DNA of 64,000 bases from Rarobacter incanus (GCF_006715765.1 NZ_VFNV01000001.1:806001-870000); one strand, 5' to 3'. Positions 44,938-54,158 are shown, counted from the first letter of the stretch. Notes: generated by a model from the letters alone, not told the origin. Numbers and translations: made by a program.

Positions 44938-47169
44938 ATGGCTGGCCAAGTTGTAAAGACACATGATCGTTTCCCCCCGCTCGGCGTCCGTCTGGTGGAC
45001 AGCGGTGTCGAGGTTGCGGTGGTCGCCGCGCACGCCACGAAGGTGGAATTCTGCGCGCTGACCGTCACGCCCGAGGGCCTGCGCGAGGCTCGCTACGAAC
45101 TTGACCACTACGACTGGGGGGTTTTCAGCGGGCACATTCCCGGCATCAAGGCCGGGCAACGATACGGTTTTCGCGTCCACGGTCCGTGGGATCCCGCGAG
45201 CGGTCTGCGCCACAATCCCGCGAAGCTCCTGATTGACCCCTATGCCCGGGGTTTCGTTGGCGAATTACGCAACGTTCCTCAAACACGCGATTTTGTTACC
45301 ACGGACGATGGCCCCGCAGACGATCCTTACGGCCCCCCGGATCCGCGCGACGACGCGGAATTTGTCCCGCACAGCGTCGTCGTCGAGCCGCTCGCACCGC
45401 ACCCGGACGTCCACCGTCCGCGGGTTGCGTGGGCGGACACCATTATCTATGAGGCACACGTCAAGGGTCTGACGCATTCGCTGCCCGACGTTCCACCCGA
45501 ATTGCGCGGCACGTACGCCGGCGTTGCGCACCCGGCCGTGATCAACCACTTGAAGTCACTGGGTGTGACGACCCTGGAACTCCTGCCGATACACGCCTCT
45601 GCGTCGGAGACTCATCTCGACGGACTTGGCCTAAGTAACTATTGGGGATACAACACACTCGGGTTCTTTGCGCCGCACGCGGCGTACGCAACCGCCGCCG
45701 CGCAGGCGGCCGGGCCGACCGCCGTCCTCGACGAGGTTCGCGGCATGGTCCACATCCTCCACGAAGCGGGCATCGAGGTCGTGCTGGACGTCGTCTACAA
45801 CCACACGTGCGAGGGCGGGGTCGACGGTCCCACTATCGGATGGCGCGGCCTGGACAACCGCTCCTACTATTTGCACGACGGCGGCTCACCCGTGCGGTAC
45901 GCGGACGTCACGGGAACGGGTAACTCGTTGGATTTCCGGCGTCCGCGGGTGATTCAAATGGCGCTGGATTCGCTGCGCTACTGGGTCACGGAGGTCGGTG
46001 TGGACGGTTTTCGTTTCGACCTAGCCGTCACGCTGGCGCGCGGCAACGACGGTTTCGACCGTTTCCACCCCTTCCTGGTCGCGCTGCAAACCGATCCGGT
46101 TCTGCGCAGCGTCAAGCTGATCGCCGAACCGTGGGATGTCGGCCCGGGCGGCTGGCGCACGGGCCAGTTCCCCTCACCTTTCGCCGAGTGGAACGACCGA
46201 TTCCGCGATGCCATGCGGGGGTTTTGGGTACACGACCTGGGCTCGCTCGTGCACGGCGGCCCGGCCTCGAGCTTCCGTGAATTGGCAACGCGCCTGGCCG
46301 GCTCGGCCGATCTCTTTGGCATGTCGGACCCGCCGCTGCTGCGCGGCCCCGTCGCGTCCGTCAATTACGTCACCGCCCACGACGGATTCACGATGGCGGA
46401 CGTGGTCAGCTACAACGAAAAGCACAACGAGGCCAACGGCGAGGAAAACCGCGACGGGACCAGCAACAATGTCTCGTGGAACCACGGTGTCGAGGGGCCC
46501 ATCGCCGTCGATACGACCGCCGACAATGGGGTCAACGCGGCCGCCATGCGCCGCAAGTCCCTGCGGAATCTGTGGGGCATGTTGATGCTGTCGGCGGGTA
46601 CCCCCATGATCACCGCCGGGGACGAGTTCGGGCGGACGCAGAAGGGAAACAACAACGCCTATTGCCAGGACAGCGACATCTCGTGGATCGACTGGAACCT
46701 GGCGCAGTGGCAACGTGATCTGCTGGCTCACGTCAGGTTCCTGGGCCGTTTGCGGACGCAACACGCCGTCCTCAAGGTTGATGATTTCTTCCTCGGCGCG
46801 CCGCGGCCCAATGAGGCGCCGGAGAAGGTCGACCTGAGTTGGTTTTCTTCTCAGGCGGAACCGTTGACCCATCAGGATTGGCACGATCCCGCGCTGCGTT
46901 GCCTGCAAATGCTGCGCCGCGGATCTGACGCCGACGCCCATGTGCTCCTGGTCGTCAATGGCGAGTTGGACGACCGAAAGGTGGTCATAGCCGGAGCCCC
47001 CGTCACAGAGCGATCGTGGCAGTTGGCGTGGGATTCGGCCGCCGAAGTGCCCCTGGAGGACCCCGCCGCGGGCCCGCAACGGCGCGGCGGCGACAAGGTC
47101 AAGGTGGCGGGATTCTCGATACAGGTGTACCTGGCGCACCCGCCAGCGACTCAACTCGAGCAGCGTTAG
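44938..47169 (+). CDS. glgX: Glycogen debranching enzyme GlgX
   Basis: Isoamylase-type hydrolase (GH13_11) that removes alpha-1,6 branches during glycogen breakdown. The 743-aa protein has an N-terminal CBM48-like domain (about 10-120) and a catalytic barrel with VLDVVYNHTCEG, VDGFRFDLAVTL (nucleophile Asp), LIAEPWDVG (acid Glu) and VNYVTAHDGFTMADVVSYNEKHNEANGE in segments. WAWP-type loops and GDEFGRTQKGNNNAYCQD are typical of GlgX. Start at the ATG at 44938 (MAGQVVK); an ATG six codons upstream is possible. Divergent from etfB. Confidence 0.95.
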   Translation: MAGQVVKTHDRFPPLGVRLVDSGVEVAVVAAHATKVEFCALTVTPEGLREARYELDHYDWGVFSGHIPGIKAGQRYGFRVHGPWDPASGLRHNPAKLLIDPYARGFVGELRNVPQTRDFVTTDDGPADDPYGPPDPRDDAEFVPHSVVVEPLAPHPDVHRPRVAWADTIIYEAHVKGLTHSLPDVPPELRGTYAGVAHPAVINHLKSLGVTTLELLPIHASASETHLDGLGLSNYWGYNTLGFFAPHAAYATAAAQAAGPTAVLDEVRGMVHILHEAGIEVVLDVVYNHTCEGGVDGPTIGWRGLDNRSYYLHDGGSPVRYADVTGTGNSLDFRRPRVIQMALDSLRYWVTEVGVDGFRFDLAVTLARGNDGFDRFHPFLVALQTDPVLRSVKLIAEPWDVGPGGWRTGQFPSPFAEWNDRFRDAMRGFWVHDLGSLVHGGPASSFRELATRLAGSADLFGMSDPPLLRGPVASVNYVTAHDGFTMADVVSYNEKHNEANGEENRDGTSNNVSWNHGVEGPIAVDTTADNGVNAAAMRRKSLRNLWGMLMLSAGTPMITAGDEFGRTQKGNNNAYCQDSDISWIDWNLAQWQRDLLAHVRFLGRLRTQHAVLKVDDFFLGAPRPNEAPEKVDLSWFSSQAEPLTHQDWHDPALRCLQMLRRGSDADAHVLLVVNGELDDRKVVIAGAPVTERSWQLAWDSAAEVPLEDPAAGPQRRGGDKVKVAGFSIQVYLAHPPATQLEQR

Positions 47170-47179
47170 GGGTTCTTCC

Positions 47180-47926
47180 GTGTGCGGACGATACGCGGAT
47201 TTCAAGGCGAGCGACGAGTTGGCCGCGCTTTTCGCCGTCGACCCCGCGTGGATATCCGAGAGTGCGGCCGCGCATCGGCCGAATTGGAACGTTGCGCCGA
47301 CCCGCGACGTGCGGGTCGTGGTGTCGGGCCCGGCCGACGACCCCGGTGCGGTTTCCGGGTCCAGTTCGCCGGCGCCGATGTACGTGCGCCGGCTCAACAC
47401 AGCGCGCTGGGGGCTGGTTCCCGCATGGTCGGCGGATCTGTCGATCGGCGCGCGCATGATCAACGCGCGGGCCGAAACGGTCGCGACGAAGAGGAGCTTC
47501 AAGGCCGCTGCCAACAAACGGCGCTGCATCATCCCGGCGGATGCGTACTACGAGTGGCAAAGGCGCGAAGGGGGGAAGGTTCCGTTCGCGATCGCCCCGG
47601 CGGGGGCTGCTGTCTTCGCGTTCGCCGGGCTCTACGAGTTCTGGTCGCCGCGCGGCGGCGGCCCCGCGATCGCGACCTGCACCATCATCACCACCGCGGC
47701 CGCCGGCGACCTGGCACGCATCCACGATCGGCGCCCCGTGATGCTCGCAGGCGGCGACTACGGGCGATGGCTCGACCCCACCCGCGCCTTTCTCGACGTC
47801 GAGCCCCTGTTGCACACCCCGCAGCCCCCAGTTCGCTCCTGGCGGGTAAGCCCGCTGGTCGGCAACGTTCGCAACAACGGACCCGAACTCCTGCGCCCGG
47901 ATCCGCCGCTCGCGCGCGACCATTAG
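47180..47926 (+). CDS. SRAP-domain protein (YedK/HMCES family)
   Basis: DNA-abasic-site sensor that forms a covalent crosslink through its N-terminal cysteine. The GTG-initiated protein reads MCGRYADF, where Cys2 becomes the catalytic residue after Met removal. WNVAPTRDVRVV, ARWGLVPAWSAD, MINARAETVATKRSF, RCIIPADAYYEWQR (catalytic Glu) and the TIITTAA...IHDRRPVML (His) segment complete the site. Length of 248 aa is typical. It starts 11 bp after glgX, probably co-transcribed, and converges with the cyclase gene with a 4-bp overlap of stops. Confidence 0.93.
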   Translation: MCGRYADFKASDELAALFAVDPAWISESAAAHRPNWNVAPTRDVRVVVSGPADDPGAVSGSSSPAPMYVRRLNTARWGLVPAWSADLSIGARMINARAETVATKRSFKAAANKRRCIIPADAYYEWQRREGGKVPFAIAPAGAAVFAFAGLYEFWSPRGGGPAIATCTIITTAAAGDLARIHDRRPVMLAGGDYGRWLDPTRAFLDVEPLLHTPQPPVRSWRVSPLVGNVRNNGPELLRPDPPLARDH

Positions 47927-48987
47927 GCGCCGGTGCGGTCCAACTCCCAGGGCGTGATGAGTCCCAACCCGGTCACCGACTTCGGTTCGTGGCGGACCGT
48001 CGTGAATTTTCCGAACGGCCGCAATGCGGTGACGGTGGCCTCGTCGATATAGACCCGGCCGGGCTGGGCGATGGACACCAACCGCGACGCGAGGTTCACC
48101 GAGGGACCAAACACATCTCCGAATCGGGACAGCACCCTGCCCCAAACAAGGGAGATGCGAACCGCCATCGGCTCATCCGACACGGCCGTACCGTGCGCCG
48201 ACCAGTAGTCCCGCAACGCGAGCGCAATGTTCGCGCCCTCGCGCGCGTCGTCCGCGATGAACAAGAACGCGTCCCCGATGGTCTTGACAACGCGCCCCCC
48301 GTTGGCGGTGATCAGGTTGCGGGTCACGGATTCGAAGGTTTGTACCAGATCGGCCAGTTCGCTGGCCCGCAGGTGGGTCGTGCGCTCCGTGAACTGGACT
48401 ATGTCAATGAACCCGACGGCCCGCGGCAGCGGCAATTCGACCTCGCTCGCGTCGAGTTGCGCCGCCCCGCCCCGCGTGTCCGAAAACTCCACGGAGTACC
48501 GCTGCGCCCACGCGGCAAATTGCAGGCGCCAGGCGTGGACGACCTGGGTTTGCAGGACGTGAACCAGGGCGGGCAGGTTCCTGACCACCTCCAGGCGGGC
48601 GGCGCTGCCCGGTATGTCGTTTTGGCGCGCAACATGATCGACGAGCGCCTCGATCTGCCACAACGCCAGGCGATCCATGGTGTGGCCCACGGATCTGACC
48701 AGGGTGCTGACCGTCGGCTCGTCCCACTGATGGGCGCACGCAGCGGCGGATATCTCCGCGATGGCCTGCGCATCCAGTTCCGTGAACCCCACCAGATCCG
48801 GCGCCTCGACGGGGAGGCCAAGGGCGTGCCAGTAATTATCCACAAAGCTCTGGTCAACGCCCGTTTCGGCCGCCAGTTCCGCGGCATTCAGGCTCGGCGC
48901 TTGACCGACGATAGCCTGCGCTATGTCGCGGGGTGAAAGCGGCTGCGAATGGGCCGTGTCGTCCTCGGTATTAGGGTTTGCTGCCAC
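47923..48987 (-). CDS. Class III adenylate cyclase
   Basis: Cytoplasmic cAMP synthase of about 354 aa without membrane segments. The C-terminal catalytic domain has all key residues: metal Asp in GFIDIVQFT and IGDAFLF, adenine-selecting Lys in VVKTIGD and Asp in FGDVFGPSVNLASRL, with the transition-state Asn and Arg in the same segment. The first ~190 residues are an all-helical domain like the regulatory half of Mycobacterium Rv1264. The GTG at 48987 has TACACT seven bases upstream, as for a leaderless mRNA; a GTG two codons earlier is also possible. It is divergent from nothing and follows birA on the minus strand. Confidence 0.9.
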   Translation of the reverse strand: MAANPNTEDDTAHSQPLSPRDIAQAIVGQAPSLNAAELAAETGVDQSFVDNYWHALGLPVEAPDLVGFTELDAQAIAEISAAACAHQWDEPTVSTLVRSVGHTMDRLALWQIEALVDHVARQNDIPGSAARLEVVRNLPALVHVLQTQVVHAWRLQFAAWAQRYSVEFSDTRGGAAQLDASEVELPLPRAVGFIDIVQFTERTTHLRASELADLVQTFESVTRNLITANGGRVVKTIGDAFLFIADDAREGANIALALRDYWSAHGTAVSDEPMAVRISLVWGRVLSRFGDVFGPSVNLASRLVSIAQPGRVYIDEATVTALRPFGKFTTVRHEPKSVTGLGLITPWELDRTGA

Positions 48988-49029
48988 ACCCACGAGTGTA
49001 GGGCAAACCCGCGACGTTAGTGACCTGCG

Positions 49030-49899
49030 TCACGTTGCCCGTGCTGAGAGCGAGGATTTCTTGGGGTGTTCGGCGGGGCGCACGTGGACAACGTCGCCCT
49101 CGGTGACGGCCACGATTTCGCCGTTGTCGCATTTCAGGACGAGTTCCCCGTCGCTCGCGAGGCCCACGGCCGTGCCGGTCAGGACATCGCCGCTGCCGCG
49201 CTCAACCCGGATCCGCATGCCGATGGTCACCATGGCACCCAGGATCCGATCCGCTTGCTCCCGATCCGCCCCCGCGGCGGCGGCACGCAGGATCGCTAGC
49301 AACCGCCCCGCGATCTGCCCCGCGAGTTCGCACCGGGAGGGGACGGCGGTTCCCGGTTCTGCGGCCAGGAGCAGCGACGTCGCATCGGGGGTGGGCAGTT
49401 GGGCCGCGCGAATCGTGGTATTCAGTCCCACGCCGATCACCGCCCTGCCCGCACCCGGCGCGGGCACGCGCTGCGCCAAAAGGCCCGCGACCTTGCGCCA
49501 CCGCGCGGGTTCGCCGCTGCCGACGGAAAGCAGAATGTCGTTCGGCCACTTGATGGCGGGACGCAGCCCCCGCACCGCGGCGATCGTGTCATAGACGGCC
49601 AGACCCGCCAACAAAGGCGCGCGGCGCAAAACGTTTTCGGGGGCATCTACCAGCACCGACATAGTCAGCGCGGCTCCGGCCGGCGTCACCCATGCCCGCC
49701 CGAGACGACCGCGCCCGCCCACCTGGTGATGGGCAACCACGACGCTGCCGTGCCCCCACGTTTCGCGGTCGGCGGCGCGCGCCGCCAGGTAGCTGTTCGT
49801 GGAATCCACGGATTCCAATACCTCGACGCGCCCCGCGCGGTACCCGTGCGCGAGAATTGTCCTGCGAATCTGGTCCGCGTCGAGGTCGTTAGATGGCAT
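49030..49899 (-). CDS. birA: Biotin--[acetyl-CoA-carboxylase] ligase (class I)
   Basis: Attaches biotin to carrier proteins, here most likely the C-terminal domain of the carboxylase at 54159-55970. [25 protein letters not shown] (biotin/AMP loop), AIKWPNDIL and IGVGLNTT are conserved, followed by the C-terminal SH3-like domain. There is no N-terminal DNA-binding domain, so this is a monofunctional enzyme and not a repressor. The ATG at 49899 follows GATGGG. It is divergent from accD. Confidence 0.94.
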   Translation of the reverse strand: MPSNDLDADQIRRTILAHGYRAGRVEVLESVDSTNSYLAARAADRETWGHGSVVVAHHQVGGRGRLGRAWVTPAGAALTMSVLVDAPENVLRRAPLLAGLAVYDTIAAVRGLRPAIKWPNDILLSVGSGEPARWRKVAGLLAQRVPAPGAGRAVIGVGLNTTIRAAQLPTPDATSLLLAAEPGTAVPSRCELAGQIAGRLLAILRAAAAGADREQADRILGAMVTIGMRIRVERGSGDVLTGTAVGLASDGELVLKCDNGEIVAVTEGDVVHVRPAEHPKKSSLSARAT

Positions 49900-50002
49900 C
49901 CCATCACGATAGTGCTCGCGGTCGCCGCAATTGTAGTGGCGCGCCAATCAATGAAACGTCCCTTGTGAGGGAATCGATAGAGCCACAACGCCGCGCAGCG
50001 TT

Positions 50003-50008
50003 TAGGCT
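50003..50008 (+). promoter_or_regulatory. Putative leaderless -10 element of accD
   Basis: TAGGCT ends seven bases before the accD GTG, with no ribosome-binding site between them. No clear -35 is present. Confidence 0.5.
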
Positions 50009-50015
50009 CGTACCT

Positions 50016-51620
50016 GTGACAGATTCCTCACCGGCACATCGCGCCAGCACGACCACGACCAGCGCCAAGATAGACGATCTGCGGTCTCGTCTCGCGGACC
50101 TCACGGCGGAACGCGAAAACCACGCGCAGGCGAAGCAACATGCCCGTGGCAAAAAATCCGCGCGCGAACGGATCACCCAATTGCTGGACGATGGTTCGTT
50201 CGTGGAGATGGATGCCTTCGCCTCCCATCGCGCGACCAGGTTCGGCATGGGCGCCAAGGTCGCCCCCGGCGATGGCGTTGTCGTGGGGCACGGCACGATC
50301 GACGGCCGCCAGGTGTGCGTGTATTCGCAGGACTTCACGGTCTTTGGTGGATCGCTGGGCGAAGTGCACGGGCAAAAGATCACCAAGGTCATGGATCTGG
50401 CGCTGCGCACGGGCGTGCCGCTCATCGGCATATCGGATGGCGGCGGCGCCCGCATCCAAGAGGGCGTGGCGGCGCTGACGCAGTTCGCAGAGATCTTTCG
50501 CCGCAACGTCGCCGCTTCGGGGGTCATCCCCCAGATCTCGTTGATCCTTGGCCCCTCGGCCGGCGGGGCGGTGTATTCCCCGGCGCTCACCGACGTGATC
50601 GTCATGGCGGACGGCACGTCCAACATGTTCATCACCGGTCCCGACGTGATACGCGCGGTGACCGGCGAGGACGTCGGATTCGAGGAACTCGGCGGAGCTC
50701 AGACCCACAACGAGCGGTCGGGCGTGGCGCACTACCTGGCCGCCGACGAGGACGATGCATTCGAGTACGTGCACCACCTCCTGACGTTCTTGCCGCAAAA
50801 CAACCTGTCGGATCCTCCCGTGTATCCGTTCGATCCCGCGGAAGCGGCGACGCAGGCCGACGAGGCCCTCAACACCCTGATCCCGGACTCCATATCGCAG
50901 CCCTACGACATGCGGACCCTGATCGAGACCGTAGTCGATGACGCGGAATTCCTTGAGATTCAACCGCTTTTCGCTCCGAACGTGCTGATCGGGTACGGGC
51001 GGGTCGAAGGCCATTCCGTGGGCATCGTCGCGAACCAGCCCCTGTCCATGGCGGGGACCTTGGACATCAACGCGGCGGAGAAGGCGGCACGCTTTGTCCG
51101 CACGTGCGACGCCTTCAACATCCCCATCCTCACGCTCGTAGACGTGCCGGGTTTCCTGCCGGGAACCGATCAGGAATGGAACGGGATCATTCGCCGCGGC
51201 GCGAAGCTCATCTACGCGTATGCAGAAGCAACGGTCCCACTGGTGACCGTGATCACGCGCAAGGCCTACGGCGGCGCCTACATCGTGATGGGGTCCAAGC
51301 AACTCGGTGCCGACATCAACCTGGCGTGGCCGACCGCTCAGATCGCGGTGATGGGAGCCGCGGGGGCGGTCAACATCTTGCAGCGCCGGGCCCTGAGCGA
51401 GGTGGCGGCGGCAGGCGGCGACGTCGAATCCGCCCGCGCCAACCTCATCGAGGAATACGAAGAAGAGGTCGTCAACCCCTGGGATGCCGCCGCGCGCGGG
51501 TACATCGACGGGGTGATCGAGCCGAAGCAAACACGCATGGAAATCACCCGGGCGCTGCGCGCATTGCGCACCAAACGCGGCACGCTACCCCCGAAAAAAC
51601 ATGGGAACATTCCACTATGA
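50016..51620 (+). CDS. accD: Acyl-CoA carboxylase beta (carboxyltransferase) subunit
   Basis: Transfers carboxyl from carboxybiotin to acetyl- or propionyl-CoA. The 534-aa protein has the crotonase-like carboxyltransferase halves: [24 protein letters not shown] with [12 protein letters not shown], and later [34 protein letters not shown] in segments with [19 protein letters not shown]. It most resembles the AccD5-type beta subunit. GTG start chosen from a leaderless-type TAGGCT. The stop overlaps the next gene as ATGA, and the accD-X-accE order implies a single unit. Confidence 0.94.
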   Translation: MTDSSPAHRASTTTTSAKIDDLRSRLADLTAERENHAQAKQHARGKKSARERITQLLDDGSFVEMDAFASHRATRFGMGAKVAPGDGVVVGHGTIDGRQVCVYSQDFTVFGGSLGEVHGQKITKVMDLALRTGVPLIGISDGGGARIQEGVAALTQFAEIFRRNVAASGVIPQISLILGPSAGGAVYSPALTDVIVMADGTSNMFITGPDVIRAVTGEDVGFEELGGAQTHNERSGVAHYLAADEDDAFEYVHHLLTFLPQNNLSDPPVYPFDPAEAATQADEALNTLIPDSISQPYDMRTLIETVVDDAEFLEIQPLFAPNVLIGYGRVEGHSVGIVANQPLSMAGTLDINAAEKAARFVRTCDAFNIPILTLVDVPGFLPGTDQEWNGIIRRGAKLIYAYAEATVPLVTVITRKAYGGAYIVMGSKQLGADINLAWPTAQIAVMGAAGAVNILQRRALSEVAAAGGDVESARANLIEEYEEEVVNPWDAAARGYIDGVIEPKQTRMEITRALRALRTKRGTLPPKKHGNIPL

Positions 51621-52159
51621 GCGAGTTTGAAAACCCCGAGAACGCCAACCCGGACGGCGGCGAGAACCCGGCCGACGACGCGCCGCTTGCCGTCGACGCG
51701 ACCGGATTGCACGCGCTCGTGGACCAGTTGGCGGGTGCCCTGCACGACTACGTGGACACCGCCGTCGGCGTGCGTTCGGAATTCGACGCCAACACGGCAG
51801 ACGACGACCCCCGGGTCGAGGCCGCGGAACGGGCCGTCGAACGGTGCAATACCGCATTCGATTCCCGGTTCGAAAAGGCGCTGGGCATGGTTTGCGCGCA
51901 CACCGGGTTTGCCGACGACGATGACGACGAGGAGGACGATTCCGACGACGTGGACGAGGAGTCCGTCATCCTGGAGCTCACGTTCGGCCCCGCCACCCGC
52001 GGCGCCGACACGGCGACCATGGGCATCATTCAAGAAGCAATGGAACGGCTCGATGCGATGGCCCGCGAGTTGGCCACGGAATTCGAGCACCGCGGTGTCA
52101 CGATCTCTCACTGGTCCTGCGTGCACGAGATGTACATCGATGACGAGGATGACGAATGA
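51617..52159 (+). CDS. Uncharacterised acidic protein between accD and accE
   Basis: 180-aa soluble protein, no recognised domain. Residues around 98-115 are almost all Asp/Glu ([16 protein letters not shown]). A predicted helical part ([24 protein letters not shown]) precedes it, and a conserved-looking second half ([42 protein letters not shown]...[13 protein letters not shown]) follows. Both ends overlap neighbours by 4 bp (ATGA), so it is translationally coupled to accD and accE. This suggests a partner or regulator of the carboxylase, but function is unknown. Confidence 0.75.
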   Translation: MSEFENPENANPDGGENPADDAPLAVDATGLHALVDQLAGALHDYVDTAVGVRSEFDANTADDDPRVEAAERAVERCNTAFDSRFEKALGMVCAHTGFADDDDDEEDDSDDVDEESVILELTFGPATRGADTATMGIIQEAMERLDAMARELATEFEHRGVTISHWSCVHEMYIDDEDDE

Positions 52160-52404
52160 GCGAATCACCCTTCGCCGATGTCAGGATTCTCAGCGGTCAG
52201 CCGACCGAGGATGAGGTCGTTGCGCTAATCGCCGGGCTGGCGGCCGCGGCGCTGGCCGTGGAACCCGAACCCGAGGAGGTGACCCGCCCGCGCGTGCGGT
52301 GGCGCGACCCGGGCCGCGGATTGCGCCTCAGCCCCCTGGGGCGCAAGGGCGGCCGCGGGCCCGATGAGTGGCGTTGGTCGCTGCGGAGCATGCAGAACTG
52401 GTAG
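52156..52404 (+). CDS. accE: Acyl-CoA carboxylase epsilon subunit
   Basis: Small 82-aa accessory subunit that improves assembly or activity of actinobacterial carboxylases. ILSGQPTEDEVVALIAGLAAA at the start is the family helix, and the C-terminus with WRDPGRGLRLSP and GPDEWRWSLR matches the epsilon-subunit pattern (W...P...LR...GP..WR.S). Position directly after accD strengthens the call. It overlaps the acidic-protein gene by 4 bp. Confidence 0.85.
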   Translation: MSESPFADVRILSGQPTEDEVVALIAGLAAAALAVEPEPEEVTRPRVRWRDPGRGLRLSPLGRKGGRGPDEWRWSLRSMQNW

Positions 52405-52420
52405 ATGCGGGCCTTGTCGG

Positions 52421-53101
52421 TCACATGCCGAGCACCCGCGCACCGTACTTCAGGAAGATGGTTGCGGTGATCACGGTGAGCAGCACGACGGTGACGAGGG
52501 TGTCGAGGTTCATGCGCAACGCCGCACGGGCCCTTTCGTGCCACCGCGCGCTGAGGTAGAAATTGTTGTCGCGCAGGTTGACGTGCAAGAGCGTCATGAA
52601 CACCGCCGTCGTGCCGAAGGTAATGACCAGGCACCAGGGGCACAGTGCGTGGATAACGAAGCTCGACTGGTAGAACAGCCAGTAGGCGAAGGTCAGGCCC
52701 AGCAGGTAGATCACCTGCGCGCTGAGCATGAACCATCGCGGAAATCTTACCCCCGCCAGGCTGGCGACCGCGATCGTTATCACAACGGGTTCGCACGCCA
52801 AGCCCAAGAAGGAATTGGGGAACCCAAATAGTTGGGCCTGATCGGATAGCGCAACCGTTCCGCAACTCAGAACCGAGTTGATGTCGCATGCCAGCACGGC
52901 GTCAGGAGTGGCGGCGAGCACCACCGCGTCGATCGAAAGGACGAATGCCGCGAGCAATGACAGCGCCGCCGACGCCAGCATCGTCCCGAACAGGTACCCA
53001 TTCGAGTGGCGGAATCCGCGCAGCGGGATGCTTGCGAGCCCCCCTGCTCCGATTGCAGAATCCTCGGTCGGCACGTCAGCAACGACTTCGTTGGTAGTCA
53101 C
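52421..53101 (-). CDS. VKOR-family disulfide-generating membrane protein
   Basis: Vitamin-K-epoxide-reductase-like enzyme that reoxidises periplasmic thiol oxidases and passes electrons to quinone. The 226-aa protein has four or five membrane helices. The active cysteines appear as CDINSVLSCG in the first loop and CPWC (HALCPWCLVITFG) on the next helix. The ~30-residue N-terminus is hydrophilic. I start at the GTG at 53101 behind AAAGGG; an ATG about 50 bp upstream is an alternative. No thioredoxin-like partner gene is in the window. A terminator-like hairpin lies in its upstream region. Confidence 0.88.
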   Translation of the reverse strand: MTTNEVVADVPTEDSAIGAGGLASIPLRGFRHSNGYLFGTMLASAALSLLAAFVLSIDAVVLAATPDAVLACDINSVLSCGTVALSDQAQLFGFPNSFLGLACEPVVITIAVASLAGVRFPRWFMLSAQVIYLLGLTFAYWLFYQSSFVIHALCPWCLVITFGTTAVFMTLLHVNLRDNNFYLSARWHERARAALRMNLDTLVTVVLLTVITATIFLKYGARVLGM

Positions 53102-53229
53102 AGGTGGCCCTTTCGGTTGCTCGTTCAACCACAATAGTGCCTGGGAAAAAACGGTCATGTCGGGACATACGTCCCCAATAGGAAAGGCGCGCGCGGCGCG
53201 GCCGGGATCCAGCGGGCGAAAAAGATGAC

Positions 53230-53271
53230 GGGCGCGTCGGCGTGAGGAGGGGGTTACACGCCGACGCGCCC
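53230..53271 (-). terminator. Hairpin with U-rich tail upstream of the VKOR gene
   Basis: GGGCGCGTCGGCGTG (53230-53244) and CACGCCGACGCGCCC (53257-53271) form a perfect 15-bp stem. On the minus strand it is followed by GTCATCTTTTTCG, so it reads as an intrinsic terminator directed at the VKOR gene, about 125 bases before its start. It could attenuate that gene or end a transcript coming from upstream. Confidence 0.6.
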
Positions 53272-53405
53272 GAGCACGACGAGCCGAGTTCTCGATCCCA
53301 GGAGGCACGGCTACAACAATCAGTATCGGCCCCAATTACGGTCCACCGGGTGGGCCCATCGTCCCTGCGATCCCGGCGCGCACCGCGCGCCGCGCGCGGG
53401 TGGGT

Positions 53406-53411
53406 TAGGCT
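53406..53411 (+). promoter_or_regulatory. Putative leaderless -10 element of maf
   Basis: TAGGCT ends six bases before the maf GTG, the same element and spacing class as accD. Confidence 0.5.
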
Positions 53412-53417
53412 TCGGCC

Positions 53418-54029
53418 GTGGTCGAGTTCATTTTGGCATCAGCATCCCCCGCCCGCCTTGCGCTGCTGCGCGCCGCCGGGATCGCACCGATAGTCCACGT
53501 TTCCGGCGTCGATGAGGATGCCGTACTGAGTTCCTTGGCGGACGCAGACCCCACGGCCGACGCAGCTACCCAGGTCCTCACTCTCAGTGAACACAAGGCC
53601 GCCGATGTTGCGCGTTTTCACGCCGGGGCGCTGGTAGTCGGGTGCGACTCCATGCTCGAAGTGGGCGGGGACGTCGTCGGCAAACCGCGCACGCCCCACG
53701 TCGCGATTCGCCGATGGCGCGACATGCGGGGCAAGACCGGCACGCTGCACACGGGACACTCGATTGTCGGTCCGGACGGCGCCACGCTGAGCCGAACCGC
53801 CTCCACCCTGATTCGGTTCGCCAACCCCAGCGATGACGAGATAGCCGCCTACGTTGCCACGGGCGAACCGCTCGGTGTCGCGGGCGGATTCACCATAGAC
53901 GGCAAGGGCGGTGCGTTCATAGACGCGATTGAGGGAGACCACCACAACGTCGTAGGTATCAGCATCCCGCTATTGCGGACAATGACGGCGCAGATCGGGA
54001 TAAAGTGGACGCAACTGTGGGCCGACTAG
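53418..54029 (+). CDS. maf: Maf-family nucleotide pyrophosphatase
   Basis: House-cleaning NTP pyrophosphatase, 203 aa. FILASASPARLALLRAAGI is the Maf N-terminus. VVGCDSMLE, GKPRTP, STLIRFANP and GEPLGVAGGFTIDGKGGAFIDAIEGDHHNVVGISIPLL are the conserved active-site segments. In mycobacteria maf also lies inside the accD-accE-accA3 cluster. GTG start fixed by the conserved N-terminus and a TAGGCT six bases upstream. Confidence 0.93.
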   Translation: MVEFILASASPARLALLRAAGIAPIVHVSGVDEDAVLSSLADADPTADAATQVLTLSEHKAADVARFHAGALVVGCDSMLEVGGDVVGKPRTPHVAIRRWRDMRGKTGTLHTGHSIVGPDGATLSRTASTLIRFANPSDDEIAAYVATGEPLGVAGGFTIDGKGGAFIDAIEGDHHNVVGISIPLLRTMTAQIGIKWTQLWAD

Positions 54030-54046
54030 GCCACCTTCCACAAACC

Positions 54047-54067
54047 GTTTGTAGGTTACCTACAAAC
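54047..54067. promoter_or_regulatory. 21-bp palindrome upstream of the biotin carboxylase gene
   Basis: GTTTGTAGGT-T-ACCTACAAAC is a perfect palindrome (10-bp arms, one central base) between maf and the carboxylase alpha gene, about 90 bp before its start and 80 bp before the putative -10. It has the form of an operator for a dimeric repressor. It does not match the IdeR/DtxR box, and BirA here lacks a DNA-binding domain. Owner unknown. Confidence 0.6.
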
Positions 54068-54158
54068 AATCGGGCACCCCATTGAGGTAGCAAGCAAAAC
54101 TGCCCACCCCCACCTATGTCCGCCTGCGCACACTAAGCCGCGCGCGATAGATTAAGCC

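Larger units (their letters stand above)
53102..53417. promoter_or_regulatory. Divergent region between VKOR gene and maf
   Basis: 316 bp with no gene. It contains the hairpin at 53230-53271 and, at its right end, TAGGCT (53406-53411) six bases before the maf GTG. The rest is GC-rich with no evident ORF. Confidence 0.5.

Noticed and set aside
46174-47532. 452-codon open frame on the minus strand
   Set aside because: Antisense to glgX and the SRAP gene; composition is that of a shadow frame.
47182-48936. 584-codon open frame on the plus strand
   Set aside because: Shadow of the SRAP and cyclase genes; no recognisable domain and very Arg/Pro-rich.
50028-51530. 500-codon open frame on the minus strand
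   Set aside because: Antisense to accD, which has full carboxyltransferase motifs.
53245-53335. Leader peptide upstream of the VKOR hairpin on the minus strand
   Set aside because: The frame ending in TAA within the loop has no start codon in a usable position after the preceding stop.
54047-54067. BirA operator controlling biotin genes
   Set aside because: The palindrome differs from known BirA boxes, and the BirA encoded here has no DNA-binding domain.
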